NCBI RefSeq assembly: GCF_004210375.1
Contig: NC_134829.1
Coordinates: 26,180,034 to 26,244,033, forward strand
Origin: Tachypleus tridentatus
Lineage: Eukaryota > Arthropoda > Merostomata > Xiphosura > Limulidae
Direction of reading: 5' to 3'
Length of the DNA stretch: 64,000 nt
In this document: positions 48,798 to 58,870 of the stretch, piece by piece
Numbering within the stretch: position 1 is the stretch's first letter
Layout of the letters: every line of letters starts with the position of its first letter
Position numbers and translations under genes: made by a program
Notes under the pieces: model-generated
Databases searched by the model: none
Seen by the model: the letters and a program-made list of their open reading frames with translations, nothing else
Told to the model about the DNA's origin: nothing

Positions 48798-49639
48798 CTA
48801 AACATGAAAAATATTAAACAACTGTGAATATGATCTATATTAATCATTTATTTTTCACAAATGATTCTGAAACCATAGTATACCTTTAACTGCTCTACTA
48901 TACCATACAAATGGATTTAGCATCAAAATTATTAATAATTATTAAAATGTTAGTACAAGATTGAAGGAGCAATTCATAATAACAAAGAAGTATAGATATA
49001 GTTCTGTTTATATAAAATTGCACAGACAGGTTACTATAACAGATTATACTTTCAAATTTACCTTTGATGAAAATAAATCTGTAATATAATTATTGAAGTG
49101 TTGGTTGCTGTATAACAATGAATAATAAATTAGGCCTTACCAGCTAGAAATGTTTTTTTTACACACTTTTGCTTTTCTATACATTGGTATCCTTGTAGTT
49201 GTTGCATATGCTCATTTTCAAAATGTTTTAGACATAATACAACAAGCTTACATGAAACATAAAACAGGTCCAATGTTCAAACAAAAGAGGTAAATAAATG
49301 AAAATGTTTACTAACTGAAAAATGTAATTAGTCAGAGCTCTCAGAAATCTAGTCTCCAAGTCTGATGATTATTACTAACAAACAAAAAAATGTTATGGTT
49401 GTTTGCTCAGTAATGTTTCTAACCTAACTTCTAATATCAAAATGCTATAAGTAAATTCTATAGAAAAAATTTCTTTAATCTAAAAAACACAAGAACAGTT
49501 TTAGTGACTGGACAAAAGCATAAACAAATAGTGTTTCAAGTCATTCACTCACCACAACTCCATGATAAAGTATTTATTTTTATGTTGAAGGGTATAATAA
49601 AATTGCACTTAAGACAACAGAAATCTAGAAAGGACTTAC

Positions 49640-49686
49640 CTTAGCTTTGACTAATAACTGCCTGAAAACTCTGGCTAAATGTTTTC
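49640..49686 (-). other. NCOA5 5'UTR exon (non-coding)
   Basis: A strong donor AAG|GTAAGT sits at 49640/49639, and a good acceptor follows a poly-pyrimidine tract (TTTTTTTTAACTATAG) at 49686. Splicing this to 48797 puts a TAA in frame directly before GGA ATG. An alternative acceptor at 49674 exists but lacks a pyrimidine tract. Confidence 0.55.
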
Positions 49687-50990
49687 CTATAGTTAAAAAA
49701 AATAATAACAGAACTATAATCAATCCACTGAAACCTTGTAAAAGAATAGAGCAATATTAAAATAGTGTGTTCCTTTTTTATATTATGTTATTGCAGGAAA
49801 GTTTTTAACTAGCTAGAAAGAATGCAGGTGCCAAACTTAAAGTTGGAAATTGTTTCATCCATGAAATTGACAACCTCTGTCCATTTAAAGAGTTCCTATA
49901 ATATTTAAGAAGTCCAACAAATTATTTACTTTTTGGTAATTTACTAATAAAACTTATTTATCAATAAGAAACTAATATATAATAATCATATATCTAATTA
50001 AGTTTTAAATATATGTGTGTGCATGAACTTTCTATTCACAATTTTTAAGAGATAAAAGCTTTAATTTAAGTAACAAACTTTGAATCCTTTCAAACTTCTT
50101 TACACTTGATTTATGTGCAGATCTAGAAATATCCAAACCTAAACATCATTGCTGGTGATTTGGAAACTACCTTATAAATTGTAACTTTATGGTGCCATAA
50201 AATTGAAACCTATAAATTTTCTGCACTCAGCAAGCAAGTCCTCCTTAATGTGTCAATGTTTTTACCAACTGCATGTTGACTAAACACATTCCAAAATATA
50301 TAACTTCTTTATCATTCTCAATCATTTTCAAATAAATAACTATAATTATTATTTTTTAGTTTATTCATTTAGATAAACTTTTACGATTTGACTCTACCAT
50401 ATCTTGGTGAATTGAATTAAACTTATGTTATTTGTTTTCTTGCATTCTGAAAAAAAACTAATGGGATGAAACAGTTTCAAACTTCAGAAGTTTCTACATA
50501 TTATGTAATTTCTGCACATAAAAACCATATTTTTATATACGATATTTGTATGAATTTGAAACACTGAAAATTCAGAAAAATTTCATCATTAAAGTTTCCT
50601 TTAAAAAACAATAACAGCTTTTGTAAAACCTTTATTTCATGAAACTTTAAATTTCTTTTTGATTTAAAAACTGTACAGTTTTTACTGTGCATGATTATTG
50701 ATATATAATAAAAAAAAAATTTCTGATACCAAAACTGTAAGCAAACTGACTTTTTTTTTTGTTTATCATGTTTTACTTAATACATTTAATAAGCTTAAAT
50801 CCCATTTTATATTCCTTTTGATATGCTTTTAATATTTCTCTTTGGTAATTCACTGTATTTATTCAAATAAATTCTTAAACAAATAAGACAAACTAAGCAA
50901 GGCCTAAAAAGTAGCTTTGTTGCCAATATGAAACAATATATGATTAGGTGCAAAATCATTTAACAACTTCACTTCATCTTGTTATATGAG
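49687..50990. other. NCOA5 5' intron/upstream, nothing recognised
   Basis: AT-rich sequence with short A and T runs. No exon, repeat or ORF I can support. Confidence 0.5.
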
Positions 50991-50999
50991 AGTTTTTTT

Positions 51000-52660
51000 T
51001 TTAAATCAAAATGTATTTCCAACAATACTCAACTCTATGTCCCACAAGAGCCATTACTCTACTGCGAGGGTTTCTTTACCTTTTCCCATCTAAGCATTGT
51101 TCTTTTTTTTTTTTTATTCGTTTATTTTCTACTTAACTGCTTATCGGTATAGGTGTCTCGTTACACTCTTTACCTATATCAATGCATAACACCTCCTATC
51201 CTCACAATTATAAGGAAGATGTGGAGCAAACAAACTATAACCAATGATTCCTGAAACATAATGCTCTGCAAGAAGAATCATGAGAAGACAAAACAATAGT
51301 GATGCATCAACACCACCATTCTCTCAACAATATTAAACATGTTAATCATGTGCCCTCTAGCTTTGCTTTCTATATGGAAAAAAACTATTTCACAGATCTT
51401 AACTTAAGCTCAACTGACAACCTTTCCATCTCAGGTATTATCTTAGTAACCTTCCTTGGAACCATTACCAACAATCCAAATCCTGTTTTAAGTAAAGACC
51501 CCAAGAGCAAACACAATACTCCAAATGTGACACAACCAGCAACCTATATAATGCAACTGTAACCTTTTTAAATTTATATTCAATATTTCTGAAAATACAA
51601 CTTAAATTCCTATTTTCTCTACCATCAGCAACAAACAATGTTTGATAAGCTTAAAGGACAGATCGACCACAACACGAAAACTGTTTTTCTTCCATTAAAT
51701 AAGCACTACCTTGTATCTATTATAATGAAAAACCACCCACCATTTATTTGCCCAACTCCCTAAATAATCTAAATCCTTCTGCAAAGCAGAAGCAGCATCC
51801 TCATCACAATCAGCAAGATCTTTATATCACCAGTAAAGTTACTTGATTTATATAACATTATTTATCTGTTCACTGATGTAAAGTGAAAACAGCAAATATC
51901 AAAACACTGAGCTTGAGGTACTCCACTTGTGACAATGATCCACTGTGATACAACTTTATTAATAACAAACTGCTTTTTTCTTCATCTGGACAGTTTTGCA
52001 ATCCAATACATCAATTTATCCTCTGCACCAATGAAAATAATATTTTTAACAAGTCTTGAGTGTAGAATAATTTCAAATCCACAACATTACCCTTATGTGC
52101 ATAATTATTTCAAAATAGTTTTGAGGCACTTTGTCACATGCTTTCCAAAAATCCACATCTTTACAAACATTAACATACACAGTAACTTTCTCAAGTAATG
52201 TAAGAAAATTGCCCCCTTAATGAAACTATGTTGGCTATCCTACAAAAAATTCAAAGTTATATAAATTAATTTACTAGGTACCTTCTATTACAGTCAAAAA
52301 TTCTCCTTACTACTGATATAAAACTAAAGACCTATAATTACCCAGACAATTTTATATCATCTCCTTTGAAAATAGTATCATCTTCTGGTGCCTGCCCAAT
52401 ATTCAAAAACTCAAAATAAAATATTAACAAACAGCTGAAGTATCTAAACCAGAACACCATCAAAAACTTAGGGAAATATTATCTAGTCCAAGTATAACAT
52501 TCTTTAAAGTTCCAAATTTTCTGTTAATAAGCTAATTAATTTAGTTATCTTGTGCAATCATGTTTTCATCTAACAACTGTTCAAAATAAGGAATATTGCT
52601 TAAAACTTCACTGGTAAAAAATACTAAAGAAAAATTTTAGTAATTCAGTCATCCAATACT
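51000..52660 (-). pseudogene. CR1-clade LINE ORF2 reverse transcriptase remnant
   Basis: Minus-strand pieces in order: SNIPYFEQLLDENM; LGRHQKMILF; LGNYRSLVLYQ; an 'FDKVPHKxL'-like block; GVPQGSVFYLLFSLYISEQI; DCDEDAASALQKDLDYLGSW and ANKWWVVFHYNRYKVVL; then LLVMVPRKVTKIIPEMEKVV (the 'ERVQRRATKMIPGL' region). This is CR1 fingers, palm and thumb. The YADD/FADD catalytic box lies in a decayed stretch. Many stops and frame changes. Probably in the NCOA5 5' intron, same strand. Confidence 0.8.
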
Positions 52661-54249
52661 CATCAAATTGACTGAATTCTATAACGTTAAAAAATGTTCA
52701 CTTTCTTCATTCCAACAAGCCAACTTATTTCCCACATTTACTGATATAATCATTTCAGTAACGTTTTGTGTGGCACATTGCAAAACGTTTTCTAAAATTC
52801 CAGATACATCAAATTCACACCATTACTCTCATCTATAAAATTAGTATAGTAACCTTATTCAACATAATTCCAACTAAATAAGTGGTACATTTACATTTTT
52901 CTGAATTTTAATCTCAAACCTACTAATGAGTAATACAACTTACAGTAATGTTGCACCTACCTATCAATAACCTGTATTGTCTTTTGTTGTCAACAATTAT
53001 AAAGGCCAGTAGCAATTAAACAGTGTATTGTTAGTGAGACAATATTCAGTACAATAAGCATTTATGTACTAAATATACAGTTTATAAACATTTTTATATC
53101 AAAACAGAGTGGTGCTTTCAGGAAAGTCTCAACATTAAAAAATTAATTTAAGAAACTTTTTTTTTCCTTTTTCCAAGTGAACTATGATGACAAGTAACCC
53201 ACCTTCTTGTCTTGTGGTGTGGCCTGGATGCATGTAACCTAAAGTGCTTTAAATTTAACCAAATGTGTTTCAATCCTTTTAACATTATTAATGCAAGTGG
53301 TTATTTTATGTACTTATTTAATGAACTCATTTATTACTTTTTTCTTTGTATTTAATCATTTTCATTCACAGCATAAACACTATTAGTTCATCTTTCAATA
53401 ACTAAATCATGTAAAACGTTTTTATATTAAAACATTAAAATCATCCTAAGAATATTTATTTCATACATCCTGAACAATAAATCATCTTTTTATTGTTGCA
53501 AAAAATAGTTCCATTCTGTTCTTTTTCAGTGATTATGTAAATCCCATTGGTTGTACACTTTTACACATAATCAATCACAAAACTGATAAGAAAAAACATA
53601 AGATAAAAAGAAATCTTTGGTTTCTAAGTTCAAATTTCTCTTTCACTATAAACAACCTAGGTAAACATTCACCCCAAGCCCTAGATGAAAATGATTGTAT
53701 TCAAAACATCTGCCTATTGATAAGAAAATAACTTGTGCATTATCATAATAAAGTTTTTGCTGTCAAAATATGTTATATATTAATTATGTCAAAAACTTTC
53801 AAAAAGCTTATGTTTTCACACTTAAGTTCTTAATGAATGATAAAATATATAAATATAATCATGGCTTCACCATGAATATCAACTGTAATGATGATTAGAC
53901 CTAGTACAGCAGTCTGCAGCACAATATTTACTCAAGACATTCATTGTCATAATACTACTACTATTACTCAGTAGCAGAGTTTAAGATTTTTGGAATGAAA
54001 ATTAAATGCACACTAATAAAATTGCAAAGTTACTTGCTCCATGTACTAATAATTAATAATAATTGTACATGCTGGACATGATTTTTATACCAAGGAGTGA
54101 CCATCATTGGTTGGGGCAAACTACAATACACTTTTCCTCCATCAGCCCATACCAGACTACTACTACTTAAACTGAGTAAAGCTACAAGTTACATTTAACT
54201 GCACAGGAAGTTACGTATAGATGTTGTTGAAAAAAATAATATAGCGTCG
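52661..54249. other. AT-rich, nothing recognised
   Basis: No ORF, repeat or exon that I can support between the CR1 remnant and the partial MITE. Confidence 0.5.
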
Positions 54250-54342
54250 TATAATATCATACAGCGATAATGAGGGACAGCACACAGATACACTGGATAC
54301 ATAAGATACACGGATGGGTAGGAACTTACGGGCCACCCTGTA
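54250..54342. mobile_element. Partial copy of the mariner-like MITE
   Basis: Matches the right half of the element at 12847-13086 (GAGGGACAGCACACAGATAC, ACTGGATACATAAGATA, CTTACGGGCCACCCTGTA). The left half is absent. It ends directly at a TA microsatellite, consistent with TA target choice. Confidence 0.8.
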
Positions 54343-54362
54343 TATATATATATATATATATA
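54341..54362. repeat. (TA)n microsatellite at MITE end
   Basis: Eleven TA units beginning with the terminal TA of the partial MITE. Confidence 0.85.
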
Positions 54363-54430
54363 CTATTGTCAATATCGATACAACGTTTCAGACAATGCCC
54401 CTTCGGAAAATTAACGATTTACTGTTCTGT
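54363..54430 (-). repeat. Penelope-like tail fragment
   Basis: The minus strand has CCGAAGGGGCATTGTCTGAA followed by ACGTTG, similar to the GAAACGTTG segments at Penelope-like element ends. Confidence 0.3.
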
Positions 54431-54654
54431 TGGGTCGACAACACATGTAGCTAACTTTTTGATGGTTTCACATACAACATTTCTTTCTTTTACATGTTAC
54501 ATTTAAACTAGGGTAGACTTATGATACTACCACAACATACAGATATTCGCCTTTTTCATGTATTTACTTTCTGATAAATAATAACTCTTGTTCACTTAAA
54601 TATATCAAAGGATAAAAACAGAAATACAAAATAAAATTAATACAAATGATATTT

Positions 54655-54830
54655 CTTCTACCTTATCTTGTTTTCTTAACGTTACAACCTAAAACATGCT
54701 TTACACAAACTTTAGGCTTAATACACAATCCAACAAATCTTGTTCAACTCAGTTACTAAACCCAGTGAGTATTCAGACCTATAAAACGCCGCAATGGCGG
54801 CGATAAAACTTATAATAATATAGGTAATCG
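54655..54830 (-). promoter_or_regulatory. Possible NCOA5 promoter and first exon
   Basis: In otherwise AT-rich DNA, 54786-54803 holds a CpG-containing near-palindrome (GCCGCAATGGCGGC) resembling a YY1 site, which is often found at metazoan transcription starts. A donor-like AAG|GTAGAA lies at 54662 on the gene strand. No direct link to the 5'UTR exon at 49.6 kb can be shown. Confidence 0.3.
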
Positions 54831-55739
54831 TTTGTAAATTATAGCACTTGAAAGTCAACGCACTTTATTTTATTCTACAAAATAGAATAGAAACAAAATA
54901 TGTATACAAAACGTCTACAATACGCTACGCAGTAGAAAATTAATATTTAATAACCTATGATGTATTCAAAATCCGTCATTTTTTTATTTGCGGGCTTCTA
55001 TCGGAAGGTTTTTTAGGCATTACACAGGAAATTAAAAAATATCTTTATAAACAGCTCTTGGAATCCATCTGATTAGTATAGATTATAAATGCAGGTTCTG
55101 GGTCCTTGGGCAGTCAATAGAAAGTATGCTACTATGGAAACTTTTGATATTCCTCTGTGATGATATGTTACTAGCAAAATCCACACCTGTGGAACCCCTA
55201 AGCTCTTATTTTAGGATCCATAAGAACTGCAAAGGAAAACATTTTGTCAAGACTAGAATGAAGATAGAAATATGGAATGTAATGACTATAAATATATACA
55301 TATATATACAAATGCAGGCTTGTACATATAATATTGGAAAGGGGAGTTCTAATCTGTGAGATCAAAATCTAGGAACAGTCCGCATGCAAAACATATTAAT
55401 GGTACAGAAAATTTAAAATGATAAAAAAGGTGGTATGAAATTAAATATGGAAGCAATTATCCATGAAATATAGCTTAAACAGTTGCATGGCTGCCACTTC
55501 AAATCCACAAGCGTCTAATGAGAAGTCAACAAATTATCATTCCATTATAACACTCTTTGGAAGCTAGACTTAAATTAGCATTAATACATATATTTTATCA
55601 TAGTAAAGTTCTGCATTATATACATGCAGAGTAATTATTAAATATCAATTATATTACTAACTAGCTGGAGTACCCATATCACAATGAATATTAATCGTGT
55701 AAATTCATGATTAATGAAAGGTTACCTTAGGGCATGAAA

Positions 55740-56030
55740 AGTTCCTTCCCTTATATGCAGTTGTAAAAGAAAAAGGCCCATAAAAACTGGAAAACGCATT
55801 ATGTGAAACATCAAATTGCTGTATCTCCACATAGAACCAACAAATCTTTATGCCAAATTTGGTAAAAATCTATTAAAGGACGAAGTAATGATAAAAAAAT
55901 GCCCATAAAACCGCAAAACGAAAATACAAGACTGAACATTTACAGATAAACCGTATGAACGTAATGAACCTCTTTTCAAATTTGGCAGAGACCAGTTCAC
56001 CATGAGCAAAGTAGTTACATCGTCAGTCAA
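55740..56030. repeat. Diverged two-unit repeat, unclassified
   Basis: Two successive ~130-bp segments share landmarks: CCCATAAAA(A/C)C near each start, then AAATTTGG(T/C) followed by a similar downstream stretch. The second is much diverged. It may be the end of a dispersed element. Confidence 0.4.
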
Positions 56031-56774
56031 CAGACAATTCCACTATTACTATATACATTTAAACAACTCTGTACAGTGATAGTATATTAGCTATTTCAAT
56101 CATTGGCTATCGTATACGTACATGTATGCACTACTGAACTAATACATTAACATGCTTCATTCATCTTGGCGCTTTTCCTTAAATAACTTACATACAGTTT
56201 CAGTTCTGATTCAAGTATCATAATGATTTTGTATTAAATCTAGAGTACTAATTCAGTCTTATGTTTGTGTACACCTTAGATAATTACTCAGCCAGCAGAA
56301 AGCAGATGTCAAACGTTCACATGAACATGAACTTAGAGGCAGTGTGGCAAAGACTTTCAGTAACATAAAGATATTTGATGCACTGAACTACTGGTGCACT
56401 GTATTATGTGGAATGTTATAGGTTTCTATTGGCATGTAAATACGTGTCGAACAATTAGTATTTAAATATAGACTGCGTAGTAGTGAGTATAGTGATAAAG
56501 AATGTATAGTAGCAATTTTTAAAGTGAAATTACCATGTACTGTATTGCAATAAAAGAGCAGAGATGAACATAAAGAGAAGTTGATATAGTAGTAAAAGAA
56601 AAATGAAGCAATTTTTAAAAGGTTTTTGGACTATTTAATATAGGGTAATGTAAATGGAAGTTTGATCAAAACCCTTCGAATTAGCAGTCTATGCATCTAC
56701 ATACTATAGTAAAGAAGAGAAATTGAAAGACAGCCTGTATGAACTGTCCAAATTCTTGACAAAGATTGTGGTCT

Positions 56775-56871
56775 AAATAAGTATGTCATTTCTACATTTG
56801 TATTGAAGTCATCCATTACCTTTAGATATACTTATAACTTCAATACAAATGTAGAAATGACATACTTATTT
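56775..56871. repeat. Perfect 35-bp inverted repeat
   Basis: 56775-56809 is the exact reverse complement of 56837-56871, with a 27-bp spacer. The arms are not low-complexity (they contain AAGTATGTCATTTCTACA). No transposon ends or ORF are associated. Confidence 0.9.
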
Positions 56872-57257
56872 CGACGACATGCCTTTGGAGAAAGGAACGA
56901 GAGAAGAGAGAGGTTAGTCAATTTTATAAAGAGAAACACCTAATGACAAACAACAATCGATTGAAGGTCGTCACAAAATAGTAAAAGAATCATAGCAAAC
57001 CAGAATATGTCCCAGTTGAAGAAAGTTTCAAAACTGATATAATAGTAAGAACTTATCCAGAGCAAAACTGTCGCCGTATTTTGGAAATCGAGGGTGTTTA
57101 ATAAAGGTAGATAGAAGAGAATCTGACCTTAGACATAGTAGACACAGTTAATATTCAGATATTCTGAAAATAGAGTAAAAGAAAACCATTCACATGAATA
57201 TAAAATGTTTATTGATATTTTAAACTTCTGTTTTTGTTTTTTAAAAAACGATGTACT

Positions 57258-57545
57258 TTTTTGTTTGTTTGTTTGTTTTGGAATTTCGCACAAAGCTACT
57301 CGAGGGCTATCTGTGCTAGCCGTCCCTAATTTAGTAGTGTAAGACTAGAGAGAAGGCAGCTAGTCATCACCACCCACCGCCAACTCTTGGGCTACTCTTT
57401 TACCAACGAATAGTGGGATTGACCGTAACATTATAACGCCCCCACGGATGGGAGGGCAAGCATGTTTGGCGCGACTCGGGCGCGAACCCGCGACCCTCAG
57501 ATTACGAAGCGCACGCCTTAACGCGCTAGGCCATGCCGGGCCACC
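57258..57545 (-). repeat. tRNA-derived SINE (family I), young full-length copy with target-site duplication
   Basis: Near-consensus head, body and tail. A perfect 12-bp direct repeat AAACGATGTACT flanks it at 57246-57257 and 57546-57557, the mark of target-primed insertion. Confidence 0.93.
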
Positions 57546-57641
57546 AAACGATGTACTAAAGATCAGGTCTGAGCGCGTTCTGTGATTTTGTCCTTTGTTT
57601 CCACCGGTAAAAGATTATCTCTTTGATAAGTGTCAATTTTT

Positions 57642-57921
57642 GGTCCAGCATGGCTAGGTGATTCGGGCACTCGACTCGTAGTCTGATGTTCGTGGGTTCG
57701 AGTCTCCGTCACATCAAAACATGCTCGTCCTTTCAGCCGTTTGGGCGTTATAAACCTACAATCAATCTCACTATTCTTTGGTAAAAGGGTAGTCCAAGAG
57801 TTGGCGGCGAGTGGTGATGACTAGCTGCCTTTCCTCTTTTCTTACACTGCAAAATTAGGGATGGCTGGTGCAGATAGCCCTCGTGTAACTTTGCGCGAAA
57901 TTCAAAAACAAAAAAAACAAA
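57642..57921 (+). repeat. tRNA-derived SINE (family I), full length, head-to-head with previous copy
   Basis: Head GGTCCAGCATGGCTAGGTG, anticodon-loop-like CTCGTAG, B-box-like GGTTCGAGTCTCC, full body, then tail TTTGCGCGAAATTC and an A-rich end. It faces the SINE at 57258-57545 with about 100 bp between heads. Confidence 0.9.
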
Positions 57922-57922
57922 C

Positions 57923-58012
57923 ATTTGTGCTCTTCCCACCACAAGTATCGAAACCCGGTTTCTAACGTTGTAAGTCAACAGATATATCGCCGTGCCATAG
58001 GCGGGGTGCACT
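57923..58012 (-). repeat. tRNA-derived SINE (family II)
   Basis: Core CTCTTCCCACCACAAGTATC, GAAACCCGGTTTCTAACG, GCCGTGCCATAGGCGGGG. It directly abuts the A-rich end of the preceding SINE. Confidence 0.75.
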
Positions 58013-58149
58013 AAATTTGTGACCTATTTACGGAGTTATATTATTCTTTGATAGATTGTTTAAGTAAAGGTTTCGCCTTTCAGGATTCAAAATCCAAAAC
58101 GATTACCATGAGAAATAGGATAAGATAGGGCACACACACACACACTGAC

Positions 58150-58265
58150 CTGAAGACGAAAGGCGGAAGACTTTCGAAATGTTGTCTCTTTCACTTGTGT
58201 TGGAAGACTTTCGAAATGTTGTCTCTTTCACTTGTGTCTACACAACAGGCAGTTGCTGTCCATTC
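58150..58265 (+). repeat. Penelope-like tail with 37-bp tandem duplication
   Basis: CCTGAAGACGAAAGGCGGAA begins a motif with a CGAAAG/CTTTCG stem and a following AAA. The unit GGAAGACTTTCGAAATGTTG...CTTGTGT is repeated exactly at 58165-58200 and 58202-58237. CTACACAACAGGCAGTTGCT follows, as at the ends of Penelope-like elements. Confidence 0.55.
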
Positions 58266-58270
58266 TACTC

Positions 58271-58441
58271 TCAGTGATTGCATACTTGTTTCGCGCTAGC
58301 TTTATAAAACATGAACCCAATAAGAGGTAATCAAAAGGGTTTAGCTTTTTACGCGCTTGGCCATGCCAGGCCGTCAGTGATTGCATACTAGCTTTATAAA
58401 ACATGAACCCAATAAGAGGTAATCAAAAGGGTTTAGCTTTT
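58271..58441. repeat. Direct duplication of ~70-80 bp around a SINE-head sliver
   Basis: 58271-58350 and 58374-58441 carry the same sequence (TCAGTGATTGCATAC...GGGTTTAGCTTTT) except for 11 extra bases in the first. Between them lie 23 bp (ACGCGCTTGGCCATGCCAGG plus CCG) identical in type to the outer end of the family I SINE head. Confidence 0.85.
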
Positions 58442-58639
58442 TAATATTCGTACAAGTTAAGGTATTTTTGTAGTATGATTTAACTGAGAAACCTGAGAAC
58501 AAAAATAACGGACACCAGACTTTTTTTTCTTTTCTCATCTGTAATTTTGTTTTAACCTAGTGATAAAATTTATATTGGCTAATCAAATTGTTGTTCATAT
58601 AAGCATTTAGTTTTACATATTTAATATAAGACATATTAT

Positions 58640-58870
58640 TTGTTAAAGTTTTTTCTTCTAGCTAAATTTATATTATTAGCGATGAGAAAAGGGCAACTCA
58701 TCAAAGTTGATGAACCTGTAGGATTTAGAATCATAAGGAATGTTAACGGAATAGCAATGTGGTTTAACTTACGTAATGGTATCGTAATAAATGAAAACAG
58801 CGGTTGCGTAAACGGATTGGAAGTTATACTTACAGGGCCTTTATTTCCTATATACGAAGTAATAAAATGA
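58640..58870 (+). CDS. Unassigned ORF or terminal exon, 76 codons (hypothetical)
   Basis: I cannot name this. The segment from codon 15 reads MRKGQLIKVDEPVGFRIIRN, then VNGIAMWFNLRNGIVINENS and GCVNGLEVILTGPLFPIYEV. It has an even mix of hydrophobic and polar residues, Gly at turn-like spacings and no low complexity, unlike the chance ORFs nearby. The first ~10 codons overlap a strong splice-acceptor-like tract (GTTTTTTCTTCTAG, about 58650-58662), so this may be a 3'-terminal exon beginning phase 1 at CT AAA TTT, ending at TGA 58868-58870. No upstream exon was found on the plus strand. A transposon or integrated-element remnant is an alternative. Confidence 0.3.
   Translation: MLKFFLLAKFILLAMRKGQLIKVDEPVGFRIIRNVNGIAMWFNLRNGIVINENSGCVNGLEVILTGPLFPIYEVIK

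Noticed and set aside
57642-57715. tRNA-like sequence with B-box-like GGTTCGAGTC and CTCGTAG loop, and similar heads in other SINE copies
   Set aside because: Always attached to the same SINE body and tail, with mismatched stems. These are SINE promoters/heads, not tRNA genes.
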